DNA of 64,000 nt from Nilaparvata lugens (taxonomy: Eukaryota > Arthropoda > Insecta > Hemiptera > Delphacidae), in contig NC_052516.1 of assembly GCF_014356525.2 (NCBI RefSeq), forward strand, positions 25,436,070 to 25,500,069, given 5' to 3'. Within the stretch, counting starts at the first letter, position 1. Every line of letters begins with the position of its first letter. Shown here piece after piece: positions 1 to 11,185 of the stretch. Below the pieces are notes generated by a model that worked only from the letters and a program-made list of their open reading frames with translations, did no database searches and was not told the DNA's origin. Made by a program: the position numbers and the translations under genes.

Positions 1-2
1 GA

Positions 3-2700
3 ATAAGAAGTATTTTAGAGAAACATCGCCAATCAAAGGTTCCACTGACCACTTCGAAAACATCTGTACTCCCAGCTTATGATAACAGGAAATCTACAAG
101 TGTAAACAATACAAATCTTGAGAGCATAAATATTAAGCTGGAGAAAGATAATGGGATAAATCCAGACCAAGCTGATGAACCACTGAAAACAAAACTTATT
201 CCATATTCTGTCTTATCAAAACTAAGATCAGATTTGTTAACCGAAATCAGATCAAAGGAGAGAGATGGAAATTCTCGTTCACGTGAACCTGACCAGAAAG
301 CTGATAAATCCAGAAAAAATAATCAGAAAGACAAAAGATCTGATCGGGCATGCAAGAAAGAAGGTAGGTCTGATTCCAGAGAACTATGCAGATATTCTCC
401 AGAACGTGGACATCATAGTAGAAAAGACAAATCTTCAGAACGTGGACAACATACTAGAAAAGATATATCTCCAGAACATGGACATTATAGTAGAAAAGAC
501 AAATCTCCAGAACGTGGACAACATACTAGAAAAGATATATCTCCAGAACATGGACATTATAGTAGAAAAGACAAATCTCCAGAACGTGGACAACATACTA
601 GAAAAGATATATCTCCAGAACATGGACATTATAGTAGAAAAGACAAATCTCCAGAACGTGGACAACATACTAGAAAAAATATATCTCCAGAACATGGACA
701 TTATAGTAGAAAAGACAAATCTCCAGAACGTGGACAACATACTAGAAAAGATATATCTCCAGAACATGGACATTATAGTAGAAAAGACAAATCTCCAGAA
801 CGTGGACAACATACTAGAAAAGATATATCTCCAGAACATGGACATTATAGTAGAAAAGACAATCTCCAGAACGTGGACAACATACTAGAAAAGATATATC
901 TCCAGAACATGGACATTATAGTAGAAAAGACAAATCTCAGAACGTGGACAACATACTAGAAAAGATATATCTCCAGAACATGGACATTATAGTAGAAAAG
1001 ACAAATCTCCAGAACGTGGACAACATACTAGAAAAGATATATCTCCAGAACATGGACATTATAGTAGAAAAGACAAATCTTCAGAACACTATTCTGATAG
1101 AAACAAATCAAGAAAGCTGGATAATGATGACAGATCTGTGAAAAGAAGGCGTGATGATTCAACTCATTGTAGGTCTCCAGTATCCAGGCATAATAGTAGA
1201 AATTCCAGCATGTCCAATGATGATGAATGTTTAAGAAGAAGGAAGGATAGAGATTCTCCAACAAGTGGTGAATATGATGATCAAAGGTATTTGAATGATA
1301 GACGTCTAGAACCCAGACCACTTTTTAGGAGGCGCTCAAATTCTGACTCTGACAATGATGGGAAAGACTGCAGGTCGAGGAGAAGATTGGAAAAAGGTTC
1401 AGAATTTCACAGGGATAGAGACAGAAGATTGAAGGAAATTACTGATACCGACAGACTTTCCTATGAACAGCGAAGTGGATCATTTGGAGTTGGAGCGTCA
1501 ATGGATTATCAACCACAAGCAAATTGTAATCAACCTCAACCTGATTATCATCAGCCACAACCAAACAGCCATCAGCCTCCAGTCAACTTGCATCAACCTG
1601 AAGCTATGTATCCTCAGCCTCAATCCGTGTATCCTCAATCTCAATCCATGTATCCTCAACCTCAATCTATGTATCCTCAACCTCAACCCATGTATCCTCA
1701 ACCTCAACCCATGTATCCTCAACCTCAATCTATGTATCCCCAACCTCAACCCATGTATCCTCAACCTCAATCAATGTATCATCAACCTGAAGCGATGCAT
1801 CACCAATCTCAACCTATGTATCCTCAATCTCAAGTCAATTTCCATCAACTACAATCAAATTTGTACCAGCCTCAACCAAATCTTCAAAACAGCCATCTCA
1901 GTGAAGGAATGACAAACTGGGGTCAAACAATGCCATCACAGGCAACATTGATGGGGAAGGGACAGAATAGCAAGCTCCCTCCAGGTAAATCTACAATTAC
2001 TTCAAGCCATGCCAAGGCTGTTCCTATAAAAGTGCAAAAAGTAGATGGTAGTGAAACTGTAATTAATCCAAGATCGATCACTTCTTTGGACCAACTCAAA
2101 GGAATTGGAAATCTCTTAAACAAGACTGCAAGTGACCAAACTGCCTTTGATGGACCGGCAGAGCCCTCAAATGTCAACATATTGAAACAGGTTCCAAGAG
2201 CTCAGAACCTAGATTTGAATTTCCATCAACCACAATCGAATTTGTACCAGCCTCAACCAAATCTTCATAACAGCCATCTCAGTGGAGGAATGACAAACTG
2301 GGATCAAACAATGCCATCACAGGCTACATTGATGGAGAAGGGACAGAATAGCAAGCTTCCTCCAGGTAAATCTGCAATTACTTCAAGCCATGCCAAGGCT
2401 GTTCCTATAAAAGTGCAAAACGCAGATGGAAGTGAAACTGTAATTAATCCAGGTTCAATCATTTCTTTGGACCAACTCAAAGGAATTGAAAATGTCTCAA
2501 ACAAGACTGCAAGTGGCCAAACTGCTTCTGGTGGACCGACAGGGCCCTCAAATGTAAACATCTTGAAACAGGTTCCAAAAGCTAAGAACCTAGGTATAAA
2601 TGCAGTGGCAAAACCAAACAAAATGAAGACTAGTGCGGAGACAAAATCAGAGACAATGTGGCGGTATTCCACTGAATTTCTACCTTTCCATGCTTCCTAA
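3..2700 (+). CDS. Large low-complexity exon, Arg/Ser/Gln-rich protein of unknown function (5' end outside window)
   Basis: The reading is open from base 3, so the exon continues from upstream. The first part is charged (Lys/Arg/Glu/Ser) and leads into 24-residue repeats of the type SPERGQHTRKDI/SPEHGHYSRKDK. Next come an RS-like segment (about 1140-1490), a Gln/Pro/Tyr block, and a 127-residue module present twice. The frame changes twice, at about 861-863 and 936-938, where repeat units are 71 instead of 72 bp (an A and a C run each one base short). The peptide repeat itself resumes after the second loss, so the phase moves from frame 3 to frame 1. The reading then ends at a stop at 2698. 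Composition resembles nuclear RNA-binding or splicing-associated proteins, but I recognise no domain and give no name. Whether the two indels are real or consensus errors cannot be told here. Confidence 0.6.
429..1074 (+). repeat. 72-bp coding tandem repeat, nine units
   Basis: Units start at 429, 501, 573, 645, 717, 789, 861, 932 and 1003. Each is two 36-bp halves encoding SPERGQHTRKDI and SPEHGHYSRKDK. Units 7 and 8 are 71 bp long. Because 72 is divisible by 3, other frames and the opposite strand also stay open, which produces long false ORFs here. The near identity of units implies recent expansion or homogenisation. Confidence 0.95.
1606..1836 (+). repeat. 21-bp coding repeat, YPQPQ(P/S)M units
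   Basis: About ten units of seven codons encode Tyr-Pro-Gln-Pro-Gln-Pro/Ser-Met variants, grading into His-Gln-rich variants at the end. It lies between the RS-like part and the 381-bp duplicated module of the same exon. Confidence 0.9.
1837..2598 (+). repeat. 381-bp in-frame internal duplication (127 residues, two copies)
   Basis: Copies are 1837-2217 and 2218-2598. Both begin NFHQ(L/P)QSNLYQPQPNL and end NILKQVP(R/K)A(Q/K)NL, differing by scattered substitutions and no frame change. The module contains TSSHAKAVPIKVQ and GSETVINP and is not a domain I recognise. Retention of frame and mostly conservative changes argue it was under coding constraint after duplication. Confidence 0.9.
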
Positions 2701-3240
2701 TGTATCTTTGATTTTGTCATTACAAAATTGAACAAAGATACTCAGTAAACCAGTGTGTTTTAAACACACACCCACAGTGACTCAAACTACTAATTAGAAC
2801 TAGGTAAAAACTCCCCTGTCTCAAAATCAAAAGACTAGTGAATGTGTATCTTGAAGTGCATTAATGGCTAAACTCACAGTGTCTTCAACTTCTAATAAAA
2901 ATATAAAAAACCGTCCACATCTCAAAATCAAAGTGAAAACGTTCCTTCAACATCTAAGAGTGTTGAAACAAGTAAAGTGTGAATCCTAATTGTAATCAGA
3001 TACATCAACACCTCAAAACGAAGAGGCAACCAGCAGTGCGAACGTTCCTTTAAAACATGTGAGAGTTGCATCATGTAAACCCTCTGTGTCTTCAACTCCC
3101 GAAATAATCAAAGATGCACCTTCCTCGTCTAAAAGCAAAGAGACAGCTGCAAATGTGAAAGCTCTTTCGAAGACTGTTGATGTTCAAACTAATAAACCCG
3201 TGGTGTCTCCAGCATCCAATAGAAACATGAAATACCTTCC
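2701..3240 (+). pseudogene. Decayed coding-like stretch of the same gene (or intron containing coding relics)
   Basis: Short pieces in different frames read as Ser/Thr/Asn/Gln-rich protein (for example SQNQSENVPSTSKSVETSK near 2928-2980 and SSTPEIIKDAPSSSKSKETA near 3090-3150), separated by stops and frame shifts. Several breaks fall within 540 bp, whereas both LINEs in this window keep ORFs of about 1000 codons. Base-calling error alone therefore explains this poorly. Either this part is spliced out or the locus is degenerating. Confidence 0.4.
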
Positions 3241-3585
3241 CTATCTCAAAATAAAACAGTTTCTCTTAACACGCCTACACTGTCCATATCTTCTAATAAA
3301 AGAAAGCTGGCTGATGCATTTGGGGAAAATTCTGACTGGGTGATTACGATGAATGATGATGATATTACAGACAAATGGAAAATTGGACTTGCCAAAGAAT
3401 CAGTCAAGTTCTATGTTAAAGTGAATATGCGGCCATATCTGAAGAGTGTTCATGAGATAACATTGCAGGACGTTCGGCAGCGTGCAGGACCCCTGGGATC
3501 GATTGCCATCATGTGCTTAAAGGACGAGCAAGCCAAGAAGACTTTGCTTAGACTCAACTATCTACTCCAAAACTTGAAACTCAAG
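3241..3585 (+). CDS. Coding exon end with splice donor, unknown conserved-looking domain
   Basis: Frame 1 is open from about 3220 and reads ...RKLADAFGENSDWVITMNDDD, then a globular-looking segment with WKIGLAKESVKFYVKVNMRP and VRQRAGPLGSIAIMCLKDEQ, ending LLQNLKLK. The reading stops making sense beyond 3585, where AAG is followed by GTTAGT, a good donor, leaving phase 0. The true 5' limit is unclear: the frame upstream of 3225 differs from the Ser-rich stretch before it. This is no family I recognise. Unlike the preceding low-complexity exon, the segment has a normal mix of hydrophobic and charged residues, so it is probably a folded domain. The next compatible exon is at 7842. Confidence 0.55.
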
Positions 3586-3884
3586 GTTAGTAGAACATAC
3601 TCATTTCAACCTATCATTCTTGAGTTTTTATTTCTGGATAATACTCACATAGATTAATAAATAAATTATCAATTATTTATAAATAAATTATTAATTATTT
3701 ATAAATAATTATGTATTCATTATGTATAATAATGAATTATAAATAAAGTAATAAATTTTGTTACTGGTGTCTGGGTTAAGCTAGATTCCACTTATCAGTA
3801 GTTGAGAAACTGGAATGACAACCCGGGTTTTAAAAAATAATTATTTATTTTAACACATAATTAAAATCATAATTCTCAACATTT

Positions 3885-4205
3885 AATTGGGATTTTTGTT
3901 TAATAAGAATTATTAATTCATTAGCATTTGAATGAATGCAATCTCTCAATAATTTCCATCTGTAGACTGGCTGGCCTGGCTGCTATGGCTTCATATACAA
4001 TGAGTGCTGCTTTCCAGAGATTGTCAGTTTGGTGTAAGGGTAAGCATTCCTGACTGGCAATTAGGAGGTAGTGGATCGATTCCTGGGCTGGCAAATAATT
4101 TTTTTATAGTAGCGCTCATCGAATTTCCATTGTCAATATCTGCAGTAGCAGAAGTCTTTGGGGTGATTTAATTGGGATTTTCATTTAATAATAATTAAAT
4201 AATTG
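3885..4205 (+). mobile_element. SINE family A, copy 1 (tRNA-derived)
   Basis: Has a Pol III-type A-box region (TTTGGTGTAAGGGTAAGC at about 4030) and a B-box-like GGATCGATTCCTGGGC at about 4074. These are followed by a body ending in AT-rich sequence, with similar AT-rich stretches at both ends. Two further copies at 41.2-41.9 kb share the whole body, which marks an interspersed family rather than a tRNA gene. The tRNA-like part lacks a convincing cloverleaf. Confidence 0.8.
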
Positions 4206-4374
4206 AAAGGTACAGGCAATGTGCGATCTATAAGCTGTTACAACAAACTGACTTGACAAAGTGATGTAACTAATATGCTTCAATTCTGTTCAGGTAATTA
4301 AACATTGTCAATCAATCATTGAAAAATCACACTGTTATAGCTAATAATAACAATACTGTCATATCACATATCCA

Positions 4375-4520
4375 GTGCTAGTGCTCACCTGGTCACGGGT
4401 TCTAATCCCATCGAATAGGCATGGACGTTTGATCATCTCATGAATCACCCTTGCACTTCTCATTACCCACGCACAAGCAAAAATGCTTATGTGGTCATCA
4501 TCCGCAATTTAAAGAAATAA
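4375..4520 (+). mobile_element. SINE family B, copy 1
   Basis: Begins with a B-box-like GGGTTCTAATCCCATC, followed by a body containing CATTACCCACGCACAAGC and CTTATGTGGTCATCATCC and an A-rich end. Related copies lie at 38880-39000, 53065-53180 and 61460-61580 (reverse), with partial copies at 47850-47900 and 35595-35640 (reverse). The family was defined by comparing these copies. Confidence 0.65.
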
Positions 4521-4610
4521 ATTTCAAGACAATTTTAATTGTCTTGAAATGTTGCTACTGGTATCTTTTTTAATCATGGTTTAGAAATAGTACTTTATGT
4601 AACAAGTCCG

Positions 4611-4703
4611 GTAACGATAATTTACCGCATAAGTATGATTGTTTCTGCCAGAAACGTAGTTGAGGGCAGAATTATCATACGAATAAGGTAAATGCGTTAC
4701 CAT
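4611..4703. repeat. Small foldback (hairpin) element
   Basis: Arms of about 38 bp begin GGTAACG and end at TCTGCC, with a short centre. The right arm is the imperfect reverse complement of the left. Probably a tiny MITE. Confidence 0.6.
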
Positions 4704-5149
4704 ACAAGTTATGTACAATATTTTTTGTCATACTTATCTGAGAAAGAATAATATTGCTGAGAAACAGAAACCATTACCTGCTGCTGCTCGAGCTACTGCA
4801 TTCTATAAACATGGCCTAGCCCGTAGCGCCTAGTTCATAAAAGACAGACCCTTTGAGCTCAAATAAAATAATACAGGCCTAAATTATAAGATGTCAGATG
4901 AGTTCTTATAACTTGAAACTCCTTAAATGAGTTCTCTAATTATTTGAGTTAGTATATTAATTACTCAGATGATATTAGGACTCAGTAGAGTCCTAACATA
5001 CTCGACTGTAAAGAGAACATTATGATCTCTTTACAGTATAGTATGCTGTAATGAAAATCACATGTTTTCTTTTTCTGAAAACAGCTGTTTACCGGCTTGA
5101 TTTGATGTATGGAAAACAGCTGCAATTAAGTATGACAAATAGTTAATTG

Positions 5150-5300
5150 TATGTCTACAGTGAAAAGTACAACTTTTTCTCCCTGTGGGAAAAAGTTTGA
5201 AGCCCGAGGCGAAGCCGAGGGCAGCAATTTTCCTGAGGGAGAAAAAGTATTTTTCGCTCGTGATGTACAGTGTACACAACATTTTTCCTCCATGTACATT
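5150..5300. repeat. Palindromic islet with CGAGGCGAAGCCGAGG core; related copy near 5785-5880
   Basis: A TTTTTCTCCCTG...GGGAGAAAAAG inverted repeat encloses a GC-rich core carrying CCGAGG twice. About 600 bp downstream a similar ACTCCCTAGGGAGT / CAGGGAGTAAA arrangement recurs with GAGAGCGAAAAAGTG. The two are probably copies of one dispersed element. Confidence 0.5.
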
Positions 5301-6079
5301 TTTTTATAGAAACTGCAAATAAAATCATTCTAATAACTTATGTATTGGTGACAATGATTCCTAACAACATAACCTAAATCTAAAACCTAAAAACCGGTTG
5401 TCTGATTGGCACTGCCAATTGCACTATCTATAGGCAAAAGTTGTAACAATTATATCAGCTGAGCAGCTACCAAAAATGGCTGACTCCAGATCACGCGGTT
5501 CAGATTTGAATTGCAGATCAAAAATATTTGTTGGCTGGTATTTTGAACAGAATAAAATATTTTTAAAATTGTATAAATTTTTATCATCTACTAATATTAA
5601 GAATATAATAATTATCATACAAACATATATTTCATGAGTTGATCAAATTTCTGGTTGTGGTATTGAATTCAGTTGAATCAATGACAGACACCTCTATCAT
5701 GCTTTCTCATCTGAGCTTAGACCTTCTAACATATTACAATGTAAGTTTCAAAATAGAGATGCTCCCCATGTTATTTAAATGGAGTCACTTTTACTCCCTA
5801 GGGAGTTTTTCTGTTTTTTACTACCGAGAGCGAAAAAGTGACATTTTAGTATTAGGTTTCAGGGAGTAAAGTAAGTACTTTAGACAGTAGGTGGAGGAAA
5901 AAGGTTTTTATGTCACCAAAACACTTATAAAATACAATATGTACCCTTGTAATAAAAAATAAGATAAATTTCCATAACAATAGAATATCAATTTTAAGTT
6001 TTTTTTTTTTTTGGGGCACTTCTTATTAAATCTGATGGTTTATCAAATTTAAGATAAATTAATTATCAAATCTTAGGCT

Positions 6080-6945
6080 TTAGGCTGTTTGGTACACATT
6101 TTTATTCAAATTGGATATTTCTTTCAATATAATTGTTAAAATCATTAGAAGAGTGAGAAAAAGTGGCAACTGAAATATTTAAGTGGTCAAATAAGCGAGT
6201 TATGTGTTGTTGAAGTGCTAAATTCCGTTTTCTTTCCAGATTATAAACGGTTTCTAATTTTCCATTGGAGTTTTTTCTAATACATTCAGTATATCATTGG
6301 CTTTGCTCTAATATTTGTTTTTTCGCAATTAATGCCAAAATAAACAAGTTATCGAATTTACATAAAATGTTACTTTTCTTATTTATGAACGATATGGGGA
6401 ATAAAATGTTTTAGTTTGGAAAGATACATTCTTTGAATCTTTAAGAGAAGTTCTAATAATATAGTCGAAACCGTTTGAACAACACGGGGTAACTTAGAGG
6501 GGTTTACAAAATAAGGAGGACCGAGGAAAATACATAAAATGCGGATTGACTTATTTTATGCGGTTGTAACGTTGCGGTTTTAACGATGACTGGGGGTCTC
6601 AGCCAGCTCTGCCGGGAGATAGCACTCTTCTCCTCCTCCTCGGGGAGATAGATAGAGTTAGGTAGAGAGAGAGAGGGGGGAACTAAAGTGATAAGATGCA
6701 CCATACTGATTGCGTTCTAACCAGTAACCACCGTTTATGATCTGAAAAGGAAACGGAATCTGGAAATTCAGCACTTCAACAACCCATAACTCACTTATTA
6801 GACCACTTGAAAATTTCAGTTGCCACTTTTTCTCACTCATAACTATAATGATCTATGAAAATTAAATATAATTCTATAAATTATATTGAAAAATATTATA
6901 CAATTTACTAAATAATAGAAAAAAGTATATCGAACAGCCTTAATA
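6080..6945. mobile_element. Foldback/MITE-like element with long inverted repeats
   Basis: The ends read TAGGCTGTTTGGTACAC and, reversed, AAGGCTGTTCGATATAC. Inner arms at 6150-6260 and 6725-6840 match over about 100 bp as inverted copies (GAGTGAGAAAAAGTGGCAAC...). The centre (6300-6700) has no transposase-like ORF. This is a non-autonomous DNA element by structure; its superfamily is unassigned. Confidence 0.7.
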
Positions 6946-6954
6946 GTCCATTAA

Positions 6955-7400
6955 ATTTAATAAGTGTCTCATTGAGATCCACGTTATGATGGCTGTGGAG
7001 AAATATAGAAGAGCAGCTTTGCCGATTCTCTGCCTTGCCACTGCCTTCTGTAGAGGATAGCTGATATAGGTATATCTTAATGTAATATTAACTGTTAATT
7101 CTTGTTTATAACAATAAATTATATTTGTCAAGAGAATATGTTTCAATGATCCAATGATAAATTTTCATGATTTGAAATGAAATATTTTGTCAATTATATT
7201 TCTACATTGTTGGCAAACGATCTGGCAATGTTGCAGAGCCAGAAAAGGATATTGCTGCTTGCTTTGTCGAATGATAGACAAGGATAGCAACACCAATGTT
7301 AATCAAATACTGTCATTGTAAAGGTGCGTTTTGTTTGTGCGTAAATGCTGTTGTCGACCAAGACATGGTGAGGATCTCAGATTGAGTAGATTTCAATTTG
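6955..7400 (-). repeat. Dispersed repeat, inverse copy of 57060-57440
   Basis: Shares in reverse orientation CCTTGTCTATCATTC, TTGCCAGATCGT and AACAATGTAGAA, together with a TTAATATTACAT segment, with the 57-kb region. Divergence is substantial. No coding content seen. Part of the motif (GATAGACAAGGATAGCAACAC) recurs again near 7724. Confidence 0.55.
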
Positions 7401-7841
7401 TCTAGATAACCTAAAAGTCTATGTTCGATCATATTTTAATATGGGAGGTTAAGTTTATACTTCTAAATGGCAATATTTTATGTTCAATCATATTTTAATG
7501 GGAGAGGCCAAGTTTCTAAATGGCAATATTTTGCTATTATTTGAAATATTTTTATTCTTAGATAATTGAAACAAATAACGAAAAGTTATTGGATCAGCTA
7601 TTTTAGCACACTTGAAATTCGGACAATATGAATGAATTCAGACTACAATGCCTGTCGTCGTCAATTGCAGAAGTTTATGCACAAACGAAAACCCACCTTT
7701 ACGTGGATCTCACTACATGAAGATGATAGACAAGGATAGCAACACTAATGTTTACCAAAAACTGCCATTATAACATGGACCTCACTATAGAAACAGGGTT
7801 TAAGATTAATGTCGAATTTAATGATTTGTTTGTGTTGACAG

Positions 7842-8008
7842 ATAGTGCACAAGCCTGACGCGTTCGGGGCGAACACCCAATGGACCTGCCGCATTGATGC
7901 TTTCTGCACGAAGTCCAATAAAGTGTCTCAGATCTGTGTGGCCGAGGCATCTCACAAACACGAGGCAGAGACAGCTGTGTGCACTCGCGTGCTTTGGTAT
8001 CTGGAAAG
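7842..8008 (+). CDS. Internal coding exon, possibly dsRNA-binding-like
   Basis: A GC-richer island of 167 bp sits in AT-rich DNA. It is preceded by a T-rich acceptor (TTTGTGTTGACAG) and followed by GAAAG|GTGACG. It reads in phase 0, matching the phase 0 donor at 3585, for 55 codons: IVHKPDAFGANTQW, CRIDAFCTKSNKVSQICVAE, then SHKHEAETAVCTRVLWYLE, and leaves in phase 2. The ending (SHK-x-EAE-x-AV-x(3)-LWYLE) loosely resembles the final helix of a double-stranded RNA-binding domain (SKKEA...AA...L..L); this is a weak inference. An antisense ORF over the same bases has no such splice context and looks like a shadow. The exon probably belongs to the same plus-strand gene as 3-3585. Confidence 0.55.
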
Positions 8009-9861
8009 GTGACGAGGACAGTGGACTTGTTGTGTTTAGTTTGACCAGGAAAATGTACTGAGACTTTGTGAAAGTGATTTTTGATAGGCTTCCTGCTTAT
8101 CATAAAATACACGACAATTTTGTATTCAATTTTTCCGTTATGAGACCTCATCAGACCATTGCTAAGTATCGTCCAATCAATCTTATAACACAGAAAACTA
8201 ATGATGAAACTAAGAAAAATTATAAAGAAACCAAGAAAACTATTGAAGAAACTAAGAAAACAAATGAAGAAACTAATACTAACAATTGAAAACTAAATTC
8301 CTGTCAAATAATTCATCCATCAATTAGTCAGCAATCACAAGGATGGGCTGTTTTTAAGTCATGTTTTCTCTGCTTTGAATTTTTTTGAAATTTCGTTGAT
8401 CAGTCCACACTTTGAGACAATAACATTTATGCAATTATGTCAATTCTAGACTGTAAGTACCATAGTTAATATAAAACCTAGTTGAAATCCAAGAAACAAT
8501 TTCATTTTTCTTATTTATAACTTTCATGAAGTTAGTTTAAACACAATCTTCTTGTTATATTTTCAAGATGTAAATCTAGTCACACGGGTGACTGGAATTG
8601 GAAACTCTAATGTAAAACACTTCAATAATTAAAGCTTTATTTATTTTGGAAAATTATCAGATTTTAATTTTTGTACACTGACAGCATTATGCCATAGAAT
8701 AAAAACTTTATTTTTCGAATTGATTACACCAACTCAGACAGAATTAATTACTTTTCAACTCTTCAGTTTGTTGTTTTGCCTAATAATTATTTTCTTTCAT
8801 TTTGCCGCCATTTATATAAGCTTTATTCTTCTTAATCAATATTTTTGAAACAATTTCAAAGATTTAAACTGATTTAATATAGAAAAACAAACTATACAAC
8901 ACAGTTCAGAGAATTTAAGATAGTAGATTTTTATTCTTTGTACAAAAAAAACCTACGATATAAACAGGAACAAAGAATACAAAAATTAAAATTTGGTTGT
9001 TGAAAATTGGAGGGTCATAAAAAATAAAATGTCAGAGAGAATAAGAAGACATTGAAGAATATACAAATCTCACTTGACAAAAATTACTCAGGTATAACTT
9101 AAGATAGAAATTTTATAAGAAACTCATAAAAAACAGTTGGTTGAACAGTTCAAAAATAGCTCTTGATATTATTATGAATAATAATTTCAAATTAGGAATA
9201 GCAGGCCAATTATCACAGCAGGATACAGCATTTTCCGCATGACTGTCTTTCACTTCATATATTTCATGCTACCATCAAATGATTAGTATATATATATTGT
9301 GATAATACATAATAACACAGTAGGCCTATTATGAATACAGTCATAATCTGTCAATTTCGCATTGTATTGTAAGGCAGTATTTATCTGGTTATATGTAATT
9401 TGGGAAAAAATTTCAAAATAAAAATCCATAATTTTTGTATTGGCGTGCTCTTGGGATGTGATTGTCTTGCTATTCAAATAAATTCCATTGTATTCAGTGA
9501 ATAATCATTTATTATGAAGGAATTTTTGTAAATCAGAGATATCACCCTCACTTGTTCTATGTACAGTGAATATGAATAAATAATGTATGTATAATATTAA
9601 AATTGTCAATATGATGTTTATTTTGTTGACCAACCTCAAATATATCACTGTTAGCTTTAATCTCTGAACATTTTTGTTAAAAATAGTGTGAAAATTAGAT
9701 ACTTCTCTATTATAATATAGTATTGAAGGTGAAAATGCTTTGATTGAATGAATTCAGCAAAACTTAATACAGCACCTGTGATCCTTATACCATGGAGAAG
9801 AGATAACATAAGAATTATCCCATGGTTTGTAAAATTCATTCAAAGTTTGGTATCAAATTAA

Positions 9862-10015
9862 TAAAAACAATATAAAAACTTGTAGTAGGCTACCCTTTAT
9901 TTTAAAGCTAGTACCCTTTATTTTAAAGATTTTGCCCTCTATTTTTAAGTTAGTACCCTTTATTTTAAATTGAAAAGTTTTTAATAATAAATGGTACTAC
10001 ATGTTTTATATTATT
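9862..10015. mobile_element. Short foldback element with internal tandem units, copy 1
   Basis: Inverted ends contain AAACTTGTAGTA...CCC and its complement TGGTACTACATGTTT. Inside, TAGTACCCTTTATTTTAAA is repeated about four times. A second copy with the same ends lies at 33035-33412. Confidence 0.65.
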
Positions 10016-10068
10016 TCCATTAATGTGTGATACTATATCATTCTGTGGTGATACTATATCATTTATGG

Positions 10069-10349
10069 TGATAGAGAAAGGATAGCATAAGAAGATCACA
10101 TGGTATAGGTCGTTCATATTCCAAATTTCAAGCCGATTACTGTCGACTACTGTATTATTATTACTGTTTTGCTGGGATGAGAGTGTAAGAAGGGAGTGCA
10201 CAGTATGAGAGACTACCAGCGTCACATAGCTTCACCAAAAACAAAAGTAACTACTAGGACTATCAGCTTCGGTTGGCAGTGAAATTTGCCAAATAAACGC
10301 CCTATACCATGGGATATCTTCTTATGCTATATTTATACTCTATTGATTG
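10069..10349. mobile_element. MITE family C, copy 1 (degenerate)
   Basis: Same arrangement as the copies at 31922-32202 and 52077-52351: ends near ATAGAGAAA, CATAAG...CCATGG, AAGCCGATTACTGTCGA, and CGCCCTATACCATGGGATAT on the right. This copy is the most diverged. Confidence 0.7.
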
Positions 10350-10381
10350 ATTCATAGAATTAGTGCATCATCAACATGTAA

Positions 10382-10549
10382 AGTAGTGTAAATGGATGGT
10401 TCATCGCCATCAAATGAGTTGATAGTACTCCCGAGTTGATCCATCAAATGAATTGATGTCCTAGAACCTACCAGGATGGTTCATCGCCATCAAATGAGAT
10501 GATAGTACTCTTGAGTTGTTGGCGATGAACCATCCATTTACACTACTAT
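10382..10549. mobile_element. Foldback element
   Basis: Left end TAGTGTAAATGGATGGTTC is matched in reverse at the right end (10520-10548). Inside, GGATGGTTCATCGCCATC is repeated directly at 10393 and 10473. No ORF. Confidence 0.75.
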
Positions 10550-11185
10550 GTAACTTAGCCAAGTTACGCATGTGGTTTGCGCCAAAATCAAGTCAAGATC
10601 CTATAATATGTTTTGGATTGGTTTAATTGTATGTTGAATGAATGTGATGAGTCGGATTAAGTTAAGTAAACTTAATTTAATTGGTGAGCCTACTATTCAA
10701 TTAGAAGACTTCACATTGTCTCAATCACATTAGTTATTTAACCTTCCGGCAATCGCGCTGTTGTAAAAAGTACAACAGTGTCAGTTTTTTGCTGCACAAA
10801 ACTATTGAATGGGGTGGTGTCAGTGAATGATCTACCTATGCATTCCAAAACTATCCCCCATCACTCCACTGAGTTGCGGTATCAACCGAGCAATGGTTCA
10901 GTCTTTAGGTGCCATTTAGTCGCGACTGGGCATAAGATAGGGAAAAACTGTATACGGGGACTGTGAACGAACCAATAATACAGAATTGATGGCTTTGCTT
11001 GATGTACCATATTGGGCTATGAAATGGTACGGTAATCATCCAAATGTTCATAAATAAATAATAAATAAATAAATAAATAGATTTTATTGTCGTAGACCAA
11101 TATAGGTAATTGACAAAGTCATGGTAATACAATTACGAAATAATAAAGTCAAAACAATAGTTTAAAGTCACAAAGTAGAATTACA

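Larger units (their letters stand above)
3586..7841 (+). other. Probable intron, about 4.3 kb, rich in repeats
   Basis: Contains a tRNA-derived SINE (3885-4205), a second SINE type (4375-4520), a small hairpin element (4611-4703), two related palindromic GC islets (5160-5235 and 5785-5880), an 865-bp foldback element (6080-6945) and part of a dispersed repeat (6955-7400). I see no coding exon in it. Confidence 0.5.
8009..10741. other. Intron or 3' flank, no convincing gene
   Basis: A short purine-rich tract at 8195-8280 repeats AAGAAAACTATTGAAGAAACT and stays open in several frames; I do not call it a gene. The rest is AT-rich, with the foldback elements listed at 9862, 10069 and 10382. Confidence 0.5.

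Noticed and set aside
265..1141. Long overlapping ORFs on both strands in the 72-bp repeat
   Set aside because: They arise because the unit length is a multiple of three; only the Ser-Pro-Glu reading joins sensibly to both flanks, apart from the two one-base losses.
1498..1770. Minus-strand ORF of Leu-Arg-Ile-His repeats
   Set aside because: Mirror of the 21-bp Tyr-Pro-Gln repeat; no independent support.
8068..8289. ORF ending in Glu-Glu-Thr-Lys-Lys repeats
   Set aside because: Short purine-rich repeat open in more than one frame, with no clear splice context.
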